In this document: in pieces, positions 1 to 9,129 of the stretch
Numbering within the stretch: the stretch's first letter is position 1
Layout of the letters: every line of letters begins with the position of its first letter
Origin: a virus
IMG/VR virus record: IMGVR_UViG_3300030329_000927
Location: 1-30,223 of that record
DNA length: 30,223 bases
Strand: one strand, 5' to 3'
Notes under the pieces: generated by a model
Told to the model about the DNA's origin: nothing
Databases searched by the model: none
The model's input: the letters and a program-made list of their open reading frames with translations, nothing else
Program-made: the position numbers and the translations under genes

Positions 1-95
1 AAGAAGTTACCAAATCCAATGTAGATGCAAAATCAGTATTAAAAACATTAGACGGATATAGAAATACAACAACACAATCGGGAGTATTTTTCTAA
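1..95 (+). CDS. Head-tail/neck protein, C-terminal fragment
   Basis: The reading frame beginning at base 3 runs open to a TAA at 93-95, giving about 30 C-terminal residues that end in QSGVFF. The stop overlaps the ATG of the next gene (TAATG), so it belongs to the same operon. Its position before a gp10-like gene suggests a head-completion or stopper protein, but too little remains to assign a family. The start lies outside the window. Confidence 0.6.
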   Translation, partial: EVTKSNVDAKSVLKTLDGYRNTTTQSGVFF

Positions 96-490
96 TGTCT
101 GTAACTATTAGAACAACTGGTCCGCTTTTTACTGGAGGGGCTGAAAGGTTAGAAGAGGCTGTTAATAAAGGGCTATTAGATATAGCTGTTGCTGGTGGCG
201 TAAAAGTTCAGGAGCAATTATATTCTGGTCATGGGAGAGTAACAGGATTTTTAAGAAGTAGAGTTGCAGGAAATACTATTGGCAATCTTCACATACAAAT
301 AGATGCTGGAGAAAAACGTTTTGGTAAAAATGTAATTTATGCTAACTGGGTTGAAGGTATAAGCCAAAGGAATCGAACTAGCACATTTAAAGGCTACTTC
401 ATGTTTAAAAATGTATATGACTGGTTAAAAAGACAACCAAAAGAAGTAGATGATATGTTAAAAAATGCGATAAAAGAGGCATTTGAATGA
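95..490 (+). CDS. HK97 gp10-like neck/tail-completion protein
   Basis: 131 residues. Size and position, between the head-tail connector and the tail terminator, fit the HK97-gp10 family of siphoviral neck proteins, which act at the joining of head and tail. A central segment reading IYANWVEGISQRN and then FKGYFMF resembles the conserved C-terminal half of that family. The start overlaps the preceding stop and the end overlaps the next start by four bases, so translation is probably coupled. The function rests on family resemblance and order. Confidence 0.65.
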   Translation: MSVTIRTTGPLFTGGAERLEEAVNKGLLDIAVAGGVKVQEQLYSGHGRVTGFLRSRVAGNTIGNLHIQIDAGEKRFGKNVIYANWVEGISQRNRTSTFKGYFMFKNVYDWLKRQPKEVDDMLKNAIKEAFE

Positions 491-921
491 GTAGAAGTGC
501 AATTATGGACAGGATAGATGCATTATTAGATGGCGTATCTGACCCTAATTTTACAGAGGTAATGCGAGGCGAACCCCTAGGCATTGCTGGAACTCCTTGT
601 GTAGCATTTTGGCTTACATCAAGAGATGTTGAATTTAAAACATTAACTGGCGTAACAAGTAATTGTAACTTTACAATTAGAGCATATTTCAGAATGCAAA
701 CATCTAAAGACATACGAGAAACAACAGAATTAGATGTTTGGGATGCAATGGTAAATATAGATACTGCATTAAGGGCAGATTCTGATTTAAGTGGTAACGC
801 AATTGACACAGATATAGGAACTGCAACAACTGGATATACCGAAATATCTGGAGTTGCATTTAGAACAGTAGACATTCCCTATTCAGTAATGTTAGGGAAT
901 GAAGTAACAATTACACCATAG
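487..921 (+). CDS. Putative tail terminator protein
   Basis: 144 residues, starting inside the last codons of the gp10-like gene. Position directly before the tail-tube genes and a length near 140 fit the tail terminator, which caps the tube and docks the tail on the head. No strong motif is visible; the call is from synteny with other siphoviral modules. The N-terminal helix (residues 1-17) followed by beta-rich sequence agrees with that fold but is not proof. Confidence 0.5.
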   Translation: MSRSAIMDRIDALLDGVSDPNFTEVMRGEPLGIAGTPCVAFWLTSRDVEFKTLTGVTSNCNFTIRAYFRMQTSKDIRETTELDVWDAMVNIDTALRADSDLSGNAIDTDIGTATTGYTEISGVAFRTVDIPYSVMLGNEVTITP

Positions 922-930
922 GAGAATATT

Positions 931-1659
931 ATGGCGATACAAACAGGATTAAATACAAGGTTATATGTTGAAGGATATGACTTATCTGGAGATGCTAATT
1001 CTTTAGATGGTGCTGGATATTCTCAAACATTATTAGATACTACTGCTTTAAATACAGAGGCTATGAGTAGAACTACTGGTCTTGTAGAAGGCACAATCAG
1101 TTTTAATGGGTTTTTTAATAATGCTACTGGTCAATCACACCCTGTATTAAGTAGCAATAGTGGGAAACTTCCTGCAGATGACCAAATAGTTTTAATCCCT
1201 TTGGGAGCTGATGTTGGCGACCCTTTTGCTGGATTAGTTTCTAAAGAAGGGGAATACAACGTATCAAGAGGTTCTGGTTCTGTAATTACATTGACTGCTA
1301 CTTATGCAAGTGAAGGAATTGGTACAGAGTTTGGCGATATGCTTACAGCTCATGAAGATACACACTCCTCTGCTGGCTCAGGAACTGTATTAGATGGTGG
1401 GGCATCAAGTTCAAATGGAGCATCTGGATATTGTCAAATATTTAGTCTTGCCTCTGGAACTGTAACTGTAAAGATACAGCATGCAACATCCTCTGGCGGA
1501 ACTTATTCCGACTTGATTAGTTTTACTGCTACTGGAACAGGTGCTGTTCCAATGGCTGAAAGAGGTACTGCCTCTGGGACTGTAAATCGGTATGTAAAGG
1601 TCACAACAACTGGCACTTTTTCAAATGCCGTTATAGCTGTTGGGCTTCATAGGTTATAA
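931..1659 (+). CDS. Major tail tube protein paralog with C-terminal extra domain
   Basis: 242 residues with a ribosome site (GGAG) just upstream. Residues 1-140 resemble the next gene: both begin MAIQTGL, both carry an LLD(T/S)T segment, a (S/T)(F/L)NG(F/I)F segment with a following SH, and a YN(V/I)SRG segment. They are therefore tandem tail-tube paralogs. Residues about 150-242 are an additional Ser/Gly/Thr-rich beta domain, Ig-like in character, absent from the paralog; such domains often project from the outside of siphoviral tails. It may be a minor or decorated tube subunit. Confidence 0.65.
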   Translation: MAIQTGLNTRLYVEGYDLSGDANSLDGAGYSQTLLDTTALNTEAMSRTTGLVEGTISFNGFFNNATGQSHPVLSSNSGKLPADDQIVLIPLGADVGDPFAGLVSKEGEYNVSRGSGSVITLTATYASEGIGTEFGDMLTAHEDTHSSAGSGTVLDGGASSSNGASGYCQIFSLASGTVTVKIQHATSSGGTYSDLISFTATGTGAVPMAERGTASGTVNRYVKVTTTGTFSNAVIAVGLHRL

Positions 1660-1686
1660 AAATAATTTTTATATAGGAGGATTGTT

Positions 1687-2103
1687 ATGGCAATTCAAAC
1701 TGGATTAGGCGATTACGTTGCTGTAGATGACAGCGGTGGTACTGCCAGAGATATATCAGATAATATCGTTAGCTACGAGATTGGCAATAGTCAAAACTTG
1801 TTAGATAGCACAACTGTTAGCAAGTCTGCTTTGCAAAGACTTATTGCATTAGGAGATTTGTCAATTACGTTAAATGGTATTTTTGATAAGGCATCAAATA
1901 AGTCTCATGACGTTTTTAAAACTAAGTCAGGAACAAGAACTGTTACTATCGCAATAGGTGGTAATACTTCTGGATATCCAAAACTAGAAGCAGAAATGTT
2001 AGTAGCTGACTATAATATTTCACGAGGTACAGATGGTGGACAAAACTTTACTGCATCCTTAATGTTGCAGAGTGGAACTGTCCCAACATGGGGTACTGTC
2101 TAG
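1687..2103 (+). CDS. Major tail tube protein paralog, short form
   Basis: 138 residues, preceded by an excellent ribosome site (AGGAGG at about 1676). It is the minimal version of the upstream gene (same MAIQTGL start, LLDSTTV and YNISRG segments) without the extra C-terminal domain. The strong ribosome site and immediate proximity to the tail chaperone make it the likely main tube subunit. Which paralog forms the bulk of the tube cannot be decided from sequence alone. Confidence 0.65.
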   Translation: MAIQTGLGDYVAVDDSGGTARDISDNIVSYEIGNSQNLLDSTTVSKSALQRLIALGDLSITLNGIFDKASNKSHDVFKTKSGTRTVTIAIGGNTSGYPKLEAEMLVADYNISRGTDGGQNFTASLMLQSGTVPTWGTV

Positions 2104-2456
2104 TGGTATCGATAAAAGAAAAAAAAGGAGACTCTTTTGTTTTATCTCGCCGAGACGCAGTATTAACATTTCCTGAAGGGCATGAATACGAAGGTGTTGA
2201 AATAAGAGCCAAGCTGGATGTATCGCTAAGGACATTCCTAGATTTACAAAAAATAGGTACTGATTCGACACCAGAAGAAACAGCAGAAATATTTAAAACT
2301 TTTGGCGAAGTTATTATCATAGAATGGAATATTTTAGATGAAGACCGTAGCCCTGTACCCCCAACAGGAGAAGGGTTTTTGGAATTACCTCCAGCAATAT
2401 GTACTGCAATAATTGAGGCGTGGTCAAGCCAGATAACTACTGCGGGGGAAGCCTAG
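2088..2456 (+). CDS. Tail assembly chaperone, short (G-like) product
   Basis: 122 residues from the ATG at 2088, which lies inside the end of the tube gene; a GTG at 2103 overlapping that gene's stop is an equally reasonable start. It sits between tail tube and tape measure, the place of lambda G and GT. Near the 3' end the frame passes through a GGGGGAA heptamer at 2444-2450, shortly before the TAG, and the open -1 frame continues to 2665. The product is expected to coat the tape measure during tail assembly. Confidence 0.65.
   Translation: MGYCLVVSIKEKKGDSFVLSRRDAVLTFPEGHEYEGVEIRAKLDVSLRTFLDLQKIGTDSTPEETAEIFKTFGEVIIIEWNILDEDRSPVPPTGEGFLELPPAICTAIIEAWSSQITTAGEA
2444..2450 (+). promoter_or_regulatory. 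Probable -1 programmed frameshift site
   Basis: GGGGGAA lies in the zero frame as G GGG GAA, two codons before the short product's TAG. A -1 slip keeps Gly pairing in the P site and opens the downstream frame to 2665. A-site re-pairing would be GAA to GGA, which is imperfect, so the exact slip point is not certain. Confidence 0.55.
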
Positions 2457-2665
2457 AGGCTGACATTATAAAGTGGAAACACGTTAAAGGTGGAACTGAT
2501 AGAGATGGTAAAGTTGTATCTCAACCATTGCAACTTTACCAAGCTGAAATCATTGATGGCATATGTCAAAGATACGGACAGTTGCCATCAGCTGTCTTAA
2601 ATGAAGATGCCAGCCTATTAAAACTTTTGCACATAGTTTCTTTAAACGAGGAGAAGCCTGAATAA
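2450..2665 (+). CDS. Tail assembly chaperone extension (GT-like), reached by -1 frameshift
   Basis: This open frame is -1 relative to the upstream chaperone and has no convincing start of its own: a GTG at 2420 lacks a ribosome site. Slippage on GGGGGAA at 2444-2450 would fuse about 121 residues of the short product to about 71 residues beginning SLEADIIKWKHV and ending EEKPE. That matches the G/GT scheme of siphoviruses. The stop abuts the tape-measure ATG. The arrangement is seen; the slippage itself is inferred. Confidence 0.65.
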   Translation, partial: SLEADIIKWKHVKGGTDRDGKVVSQPLQLYQAEIIDGICQRYGQLPSAVLNEDASLLKLLHIVSLNEEKPE

Positions 2666-4771
2666 ATGGCAAATACAGTAAACATAACTGTCGGTGCAAA
2701 TACAGCAAAGGCAGAACAGAATATAGGTGGCTTGCGAGGCAAAATCGGTGGTCTTGCTAAGCCAGTTGCAGTTGCGTCTGCCGCAGTAACTGGTATGGCA
2801 GTTGCCGCCGTTAAATTAGGCGATGAATTCAAAGAGGCTGAAAATACTATTAGGGCTGGAACTGGGGCTACTGGAAAAGACCTAGAAGAATTAAATGACT
2901 CATTCATGAAAGTATTTGAAGGAGTGCCAAATGATTCTCAGACTGTATCAACTGCAATAGCTGATTTAAATACTGAACTTGGTTTACAAGGTAAAGAGTT
3001 GGAAAATGCCTCAAAAGCATTTTTGGATTTATCTAGAGTAACGGGTAGTGATGTTGCTCCTATGATTAAATCTGTATCAGACGCAATGGTTCAATTCGGA
3101 ATCCCTGCTAATGAAGTAGAAGGTCAATTAGATAAACTGACTGTTGCATCTCAAGCCGTTGGTGTCCCAATAGGGCAATTATCAGATATGGTTGGCAAGT
3201 TTGCTCCGCAGTTAAAAACTATGGGCTTATCAATGGATGAGTCAACTGCATTAATAGCAAGCATGGAGGCGGCAGGACTTGAAACCACTCGAATGTTCCC
3301 CGGACTCAACACAGCAATGAAAAAAATGTCTGATGCGGGCGTTACGGATTTATCTGCTGGCTTATCTGAATTAATGGCTGACATTAAGAATACTGAAAGT
3401 GATACAGATGCACTTGCTAAAGCCCAAGAAGCATTTGGAGCAAGTGCTGGTATTAGATTTGCAGATGCTATCAGGTCTGGAGCAATGGAAATTGATGACC
3501 TATTAGTTGCTATGAATAATGCTGAAGGGACAGTAGATGACTTAGGGAAAAGTACACTAACCACTTCTGATAAATTTGACATGATGAAAAATCGTGTTAA
3601 AGGAGCATTAGCGCCTATTGGTGGATTTGCTACGAATATAGGTCCATTAATTATGATAATCCCTGCTGTTACTACAGCAGTAACTGGATTAACTGGAGCA
3701 ATGGCTGGATTAAATATAGCAATGGGTCCAATTTTAATTGGAATACTAGCTGTAACTGCCGCAATAATAGCTGGAATTATTATTTGGAAAAATTGGTCAA
3801 GGATTACAGAATTTATAGCTCCTGTTATAGATTTTATAAAATTAAAATTTCAAGAATTAAAAGATATATTAACTGTTGTTGGAGAATTTTTTATTGAGAT
3901 TTGGACAAATGTAAAAGATACATTTATGACAATCGCTTCAGCTATTTTTGATGCGTATAACTCTAATTTAGGTTGGCTTTTGCCCGGCGGGGCTTTGATA
4001 AAAGCCATCGAATATATTTGGGAACGATGGGACCATATCTGGGCGGCGATATCAGTAATTGCGCAAGTTATATTTGAAAAATTAACAGAACTATTTAAAG
4101 AACATTTTGGATGGTTACTTCCAGATGGAGCATTGCATAATGCTTTAAAAGCAATCAGAGATGTATTCATTCAGGTCTGGGATAAAATATCGGAACATTT
4201 TTCTACTATAGTAGAAGGCATAGAAACTGTTGCAGATAAAATTTTAGAGGCATTTAATGTCATTAAAGAACCATTAATAGAAATTTTTGATACTATTTCT
4301 GAAAAATTTTCTGATTTATTTGATAAATTACTTGAAATTGTTAATCCATTTTTGGAGAAATTTAAAGATGCGTGGGGAGTTATTGCAGACGCAATGACAA
4401 CTCCATTAAATGCAGTTATTGGTTTAATTAATAAATTAATTGAAAAACTAAACAACTTTAAATTTGAAGGTAAATTTTTAAGAGGCGTTCAAGTTTTACC
4501 TTCATTTGACCCTTTTGATTTTGCAAAAATTCCAGAATTAGCAGAAGGAGGCATAGTCAATAAACCTACTTTGGCAATGATAGGAGAAGCTGGACCAGAG
4601 GCAGTTGTCCCTTTAAGTGGTAGGGGAAATGCTATGGGTTCAATAACAGTTAATGTACACATGCCTGCTGGCGGTACAGTTATATTAGACGATGAACAGA
4701 CTGCTCAAAAATTTGGAGATTTTATCACTAATCAAGTTAGACAAGTGTTGAGAACTCAAGGAGCATTTTAA
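2666..4771 (+). CDS. Tail tape measure protein
   Basis: 701 residues, the longest gene of the tail module, placed directly after the chaperone. The N-terminal third is Ala/Gly-rich with the PhageMin_Tail type pattern (residues about 75-300). A hydrophobic segment spans about 317-371, followed by amphipathic helical stretches. The C-terminal LAEGGIVNKPTLAMIGEAGPEAVVPL motif is typical of phage tape measures. Two similar segments (NLGWLLPGGALIKA and FGWLLPDGALHNA) mark an internal duplication around residues 433-495. By the usual 0.15 nm per residue the tail would be roughly 100 nm. Confidence 0.92.
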   Translation: MANTVNITVGANTAKAEQNIGGLRGKIGGLAKPVAVASAAVTGMAVAAVKLGDEFKEAENTIRAGTGATGKDLEELNDSFMKVFEGVPNDSQTVSTAIADLNTELGLQGKELENASKAFLDLSRVTGSDVAPMIKSVSDAMVQFGIPANEVEGQLDKLTVASQAVGVPIGQLSDMVGKFAPQLKTMGLSMDESTALIASMEAAGLETTRMFPGLNTAMKKMSDAGVTDLSAGLSELMADIKNTESDTDALAKAQEAFGASAGIRFADAIRSGAMEIDDLLVAMNNAEGTVDDLGKSTLTTSDKFDMMKNRVKGALAPIGGFATNIGPLIMIIPAVTTAVTGLTGAMAGLNIAMGPILIGILAVTAAIIAGIIIWKNWSRITEFIAPVIDFIKLKFQELKDILTVVGEFFIEIWTNVKDTFMTIASAIFDAYNSNLGWLLPGGALIKAIEYIWERWDHIWAAISVIAQVIFEKLTELFKEHFGWLLPDGALHNALKAIRDVFIQVWDKISEHFSTIVEGIETVADKILEAFNVIKEPLIEIFDTISEKFSDLFDKLLEIVNPFLEKFKDAWGVIADAMTTPLNAVIGLINKLIEKLNNFKFEGKFLRGVQVLPSFDPFDFAKIPELAEGGIVNKPTLAMIGEAGPEAVVPLSGRGNAMGSITVNVHMPAGGTVILDDEQTAQKFGDFITNQVRQVLRTQGAF

Positions 4772-6988
4772 ATGGCTCAAGCATATGCACAAGTTTTAGT
4801 TGATTGGGATGATGATGATAATTTTACTGGGACATATGATGATATAACTTCTGACATTAAAACAATGTCATTCAATCATACACGACAACCTGAAAGTGGG
4901 TACATGAATGGGGCTATATTAAATATACAAGTTAATAATAATGATAATAAGTATTCCCCTCCTTACGCTTCATCTCCATTAGCAAATAAATTAGTATCTG
5001 GTCATAAGTTAGTATGCAGAGTTTGGTATCCATATGACCATTTTAATGATACAGCTGATACAAATTTAACTTCACATACTATCCCTTATGACTCGAATTT
5101 TTCTTGGACTGCTAGTACTGGGGCAATCATCTGTCACGCAACTTCTAACTCATATGCAAAAAATACTGGTGGTGCTAACGCAATCTATACAACTGATATG
5201 GGCGAAAGTGAATTGGATATAGCAATGACAGCTACTACATCATCATCAACAGCGTCTGCTAATGACTGTGGCTTAATTCTCAGATATGTAGATGCGAATA
5301 ATTATGCTTACGCCACGATTGATACATCAGCTAATACCATTCATGTAAACAAAGTCATATCTGGTAGTACTACATCTATTGGAACAGCTTCGTATAGTTG
5401 GGGAGCATCTACCAAGCATACATTATCAATTAGAATGCACGGAACATCTTTTAAAATATTTGTTGACGATGTATTACAAGGCACAGTTGGTTTAGATGAC
5501 TCTGCTATAAATTCAGCAACCAAGCATGGAATATTTATAAACGCATCTGGTTCTGATGTCAGAATACACGATTTTGGTGGGTTAAAGCCCCTTTTTAGAG
5601 GGAAACTGAAAGAGATACGCCCAAGACCCTCTAAGGGTCTACAATACGCCTATTTGAAGGGATTTGATACATTTGAAGATTTTAAATTAATACAATCATA
5701 TGCAAGAATCGCTGAAGGGACTGATACACGCACAGCTGGCTCTGCAACATCTCCGTTTAGGCGAATATTAACTATTGGAGAACAAACAGATAATCACGCA
5801 GAAGATGCTAATACCGATTATCAAATAGTGACAAAAGCTGGATATACTGCTCAGTTTTTTAGTCAAGTCAATTTATTAGATGGGCTTTATAGGGTACAAG
5901 ATACAGAAGATGGATTTATTTATGTAGATGGACATGGCTACTTTCATTTTGAAGGCAGATTCCATAGGTCTTCTGCACCACATACTACAGCAGTTGCAAC
6001 ATTTAGAGACAGTTATAACGGCACAGATGCAGGCTATCATAATTACGCTTATGATGATGGGATTAATGGAGTTTTCAATGTCATTGAATGTGGATACAGA
6101 GTTGGAAACGATTTAAGAACTGCCTCAAGTAATCCCCCAAGTGAACGATATACAGATGGGTGGACAGCTATGGATACTGACAACGCAGGATATGTAGATA
6201 GTTCAGCTGGAGCTGGTATACCCATAAAGGCTGGAGAACAAAAAACATTTTTATGCAAATCGAAATTTCAATCTGATGATGAATATGGGGTTTATTTAAG
6301 AATCCCCGGAGGGGTACAAAATATTGCCAGAGCATCAGTTACTAGTAATGACGCTATACAAATTTGGACAGGGTCAGATGCAACTGGCACGCAATTAGCA
6401 ATTAAAGTTTATTATGATGAAAACGATAGCACAGCTGATACTTCAGGAAAGTTTGGTGGTAATTGGCAACAAGTAACAGTAACGAATAATGACACATCTG
6501 ATGGGTATATTACTCGGTTCTTTTTAGCGCAAGCTGGTTCTTATCTTTTGTATCAGCAATCTATGGCTCAAGCCAAATCTACATATTCTGTTAATAAATA
6601 TGGAGAACGTAAACTGACATTACCAGACACTATTTTCTCTTACTATGGGGACAGTTCATCACAATTAACTGGAACAGGAGCTATTGGCTCTGCTATAAGA
6701 AAGTTAGAAAAATTAATTGAGCCTATAGTTCGAATGCGTGTTGATATGGTTAATCAAGATAAACCAACTTTAATGAATCAAGTTCATAGAAAATTATCTG
6801 ACAGAGTTGATGTAATAGAATCAGATATGGGAATGAATTTCCCTGCTTACATAAATGGATATACTTATAATTTTTCAAATGGAAATACAGTACTAGAAAC
6901 AACTTTTGACTTAACTATGGAAGGAGTTGGGCTTGGTATTTCTGGTGTATGGAATACAGCAAAATGGAACTTTTTTTCATGGTCTTAG
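4772..6988 (+). CDS. Tail tip/baseplate protein with LamG-like insert
   Basis: 738 residues, beginning immediately after the tape-measure stop, the usual position of distal tail or tail-hub proteins. Residues about 1-95 and 270-390 look like a tail-hub scaffold. Between them residues about 95-265 form a Ser/Thr-rich beta region containing GLILRYVDANNYAYATID and FKIFVDDVLQGTVGL segments, typical of concanavalin/LamG sandwiches that bind carbohydrate. A second beta-rich region lies at about 450-590. I infer a host-contacting structural protein; I do not recognise a named family for the whole chain. Confidence 0.6.
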   Translation: MAQAYAQVLVDWDDDDNFTGTYDDITSDIKTMSFNHTRQPESGYMNGAILNIQVNNNDNKYSPPYASSPLANKLVSGHKLVCRVWYPYDHFNDTADTNLTSHTIPYDSNFSWTASTGAIICHATSNSYAKNTGGANAIYTTDMGESELDIAMTATTSSSTASANDCGLILRYVDANNYAYATIDTSANTIHVNKVISGSTTSIGTASYSWGASTKHTLSIRMHGTSFKIFVDDVLQGTVGLDDSAINSATKHGIFINASGSDVRIHDFGGLKPLFRGKLKEIRPRPSKGLQYAYLKGFDTFEDFKLIQSYARIAEGTDTRTAGSATSPFRRILTIGEQTDNHAEDANTDYQIVTKAGYTAQFFSQVNLLDGLYRVQDTEDGFIYVDGHGYFHFEGRFHRSSAPHTTAVATFRDSYNGTDAGYHNYAYDDGINGVFNVIECGYRVGNDLRTASSNPPSERYTDGWTAMDTDNAGYVDSSAGAGIPIKAGEQKTFLCKSKFQSDDEYGVYLRIPGGVQNIARASVTSNDAIQIWTGSDATGTQLAIKVYYDENDSTADTSGKFGGNWQQVTVTNNDTSDGYITRFFLAQAGSYLLYQQSMAQAKSTYSVNKYGERKLTLPDTIFSYYGDSSSQLTGTGAIGSAIRKLEKLIEPIVRMRVDMVNQDKPTLMNQVHRKLSDRVDVIESDMGMNFPAYINGYTYNFSNGNTVLETTFDLTMEGVGLGISGVWNTAKWNFFSWS

Positions 6989-6997
6989 GAGGCTAAT

Positions 6998-7804
6998 ATG
7001 GCAAATTCAGGAACAGTCAGTAGTGGAGATACAGCGACAGCGGCACAATATAATAATTTACGAGAAGATGTATTGGATACATCAACTGGTCATAATCATG
7101 CTGGCACTACAGATACTGGCAGAACAGTTTCAGTAAATAATGACAATTGGTCTGGGACTGATTTATCAGTTGCTAATGGAGGGACTGGAGCATCTAGTTT
7201 AACTGCTAATGGAGCATTAATAGGCAATGGTACTTCAGCAGTTGCATCAGTTGATATGTCTACAAAAGGTGGGATATTAACTGGAGATGGCTCTGGTAAT
7301 CCCCAAGTGACAGCAGTTGGAGCAAACGATACTATATTAACTGCTAACTCTGGAGCAACTACTGGTATTGAATACAGAGCATATGTTGCATGGGATTCAA
7401 CCCCTGCTGATACAACATGGAGTGGGGATACAGCTTACTTTACAGCAGGAGAGGCTCTAGTTGCTGGAGAGGTATGTTATTTAAAAGCATCTGACGGCAA
7501 AATGTGGAAAGCTGTTGCAACTGCGGCAGGCACTATGCCAGTTAGGGCGATGGCAACTGCGGCAATATCAGCAGATGCAAGTGGATTATTTTTAACTAAA
7601 GGTTATATAAGGCATGATTCAAATATGCCTACTTGGACTGTAGGGGCTACAACTTATGCTCCAGAAGCAGAAACCAGTTCTCAAAACGTTCCAGAACAGA
7701 CTGCACCAGATTCAGATGGAGACCAAGTACAAACTTTGGGCTACGCTGTAAATGCCAATGTTCTTTACTTCGACCCATCAGGAACAGTAATAGAGGTCGC
7801 ATAA
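6998..7804 (+). CDS. Putative tail fibre protein
   Basis: 268 residues with a ribosome site (AGGAGG just upstream). The sequence is low in charge and rich in Gly, Ala, Ser and Thr, with the phrase NGGTGASSLTANGALIGNGTSA followed by GGILTGDGSGNPQV, a repeat pattern commonly found in trimeric phage fibres. The C-terminal half (about 125-268) is a compact beta-rich domain. The stop overlaps the ATG of the glycine-rich protein, suggesting the two are co-translated parts of one host-recognition apparatus. Confidence 0.6.
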   Translation: MANSGTVSSGDTATAAQYNNLREDVLDTSTGHNHAGTTDTGRTVSVNNDNWSGTDLSVANGGTGASSLTANGALIGNGTSAVASVDMSTKGGILTGDGSGNPQVTAVGANDTILTANSGATTGIEYRAYVAWDSTPADTTWSGDTAYFTAGEALVAGEVCYLKASDGKMWKAVATAAGTMPVRAMATAAISADASGLFLTKGYIRHDSNMPTWTVGATTYAPEAETSSQNVPEQTAPDSDGDQVQTLGYAVNANVLYFDPSGTVIEVA

Positions 7805-8748
7805 TGGCTGATATACAGAAGGTAAATGGCGTTGATGAAAGTAATATTGAGAAAGTAAACAATATTGCTAAATCTAGTATTGAATCAATTAATGGTTTAG
7901 ATATGACAGCTGTACAATTTGTTGCCGCTACTGGTGGGACAATTACCACCGATGGGGACTATAAGGTGCATACATTCACGGGTTCTGGGACATTCCAAGT
8001 AACGGCAGTTGGTCCTGCAGGCGTTGGTAATCAGATTGATTTACTTATGCTTGGAGGGGGAGGAGGAGGCGGAGGTGGCTCTGCCAGTTCAAACCACGGA
8101 GGTGGTGGAGGTGGAGCAGGTGGTTATATTAATCTAACTGGTCAAACAGTTAGCGTACAAAGTTACAGCATCTCAATTGGTGGAGGTGGAAACGGAGGGG
8201 CTAATCATACATCAAATGGTTCAGTCGGTTCAGATTCAACATTTTTTAGCCAAACTGCTGGTGGGGGTGGCTATGGTGGAGAATCATCAAGTGGAGCAAC
8301 TGGTGGAGCAGGTCGACCAACAAATGGTAATGGTGGAGGTGGAACTTCAACATCTAGTGGAGGTTCTGGCAACGGCTCTGGAAATTCTGGTGGTAATGGA
8401 GGTGGAACAAACTCTGGTGGAGGTGGAGGGGCTGGTGCATCAGGCAACGGTTCAAATGGTAGTGGGATTTCAGGTGGACAAGGTGGTAACGGAACAGCTA
8501 ATAGCATAACTGGTTCATCTGTTACACGAGGTGGTGGCGGCGGTGGAGGTGTTTATTACCCCGGAGCTTCTGCGGCTTCAGGAGGTACAGGGGGAGGCGG
8601 TAATGGGAATACAGGTACTGCTCAACCAACATCTGGGTCAGCTAACACAGGAGGTGGAGGGGGAGCATCAGGTTGGGTTTCTGGTGCTACGCATGCAGGT
8701 GGAAATGGTGGCTCTGGCGTTGTTATTGTAAGATATAAATTCCAATAA
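7804..8748 (+). CDS. Glycine-rich tail fibre/adhesin
   Basis: 314 residues from the ATG at 7804, which overlaps the previous stop. Residues 1-35 carry repeated phrases of the type IEKVNN and SIESINGL. A beta domain follows (about 40-80), then from about residue 85 to 305 a glycine-dominated region, closed by GVVIVRYKF. That architecture is frequent in marine phage fibre proteins and recalls the polyglycine-sandwich adhesins at fibre tips of some myophages. Function as receptor-binding tip is inferred. The glycine codons make this stretch compositionally unlike its neighbours. Confidence 0.7.
   Translation: MADIQKVNGVDESNIEKVNNIAKSSIESINGLDMTAVQFVAATGGTITTDGDYKVHTFTGSGTFQVTAVGPAGVGNQIDLLMLGGGGGGGGGSASSNHGGGGGGAGGYINLTGQTVSVQSYSISIGGGGNGGANHTSNGSVGSDSTFFSQTAGGGGYGGESSSGATGGAGRPTNGNGGGGTSTSSGGSGNGSGNSGGNGGGTNSGGGGGAGASGNGSNGSGISGGQGGNGTANSITGSSVTRGGGGGGGVYYPGASAASGGTGGGGNGNTGTAQPTSGSANTGGGGGASGWVSGATHAGGNGGSGVVIVRYKFQ
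8055..8730 (+). repeat. Low-complexity GGT/GGA glycine-codon tract
   Basis: This stretch of the adhesin gene consists largely of GGN codons in irregular clusters (for example around 8055-8080, 8395-8430 and 8530-8550). It is the only long low-complexity coding region in the window and a likely site of length variation by slippage or recombination. Confidence 0.7.
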
Positions 8749-8757
8749 GAGGTATTA

Positions 8758-9114
8758 ATGGCACATTTTGCAGAGATAGATGAGAACAACATAGTCACGA
8801 GAGTGATAGTTGTTAATAATAATGAATGTTTAGACGATAACGGAGATGAATCCGAATCAGTCGGTATAGCACGTTGTGTTGAATTATTTGGTGGTACATG
8901 GGTACAAACCAGTTACAACGAGCGTATTAGAAAAAATTATGCAGGAGTTGGTTATACATGGGACAGTAGCAGAGATGCATTTATCCCTATGAAGCCATAC
9001 GCAAGTTGGACATTAAATAATACAACTTGCAAATGGGAAGCCCCTGTAGACTTCCCAGATGATGGGAATAATTATGAATGGGATGAATCCTCTACATCAT
9101 GGAAACAAGTTTAA
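8758..9114 (+). CDS. Conserved hypothetical protein downstream of fibre genes
   Basis: 118 residues, starting MAHFAEIDENNIVTRVIVV and containing NYAGVGYTWDSSRDAFI and PYASWTLN. This protein type recurs in tail or fibre modules of marine phages and is usually annotated as hypothetical. It is rich in aromatic residues (Trp and Tyr in the second half) and has no membrane segment. Its place directly after the adhesin suggests a structural or fibre-assembly role; this is inference from context. Confidence 0.65.
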   Translation: MAHFAEIDENNIVTRVIVVNNNECLDDNGDESESVGIARCVELFGGTWVQTSYNERIRKNYAGVGYTWDSSRDAFIPMKPYASWTLNNTTCKWEAPVDFPDDGNNYEWDESSTSWKQV

Positions 9115-9129
9115 TATTATGAGGTGTTT

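Noticed and set aside
8271-8507. Proline-rich minus-strand open frame
   Set aside because: It is the complement of the glycine-codon tract; proline richness follows from GGN read backwards.
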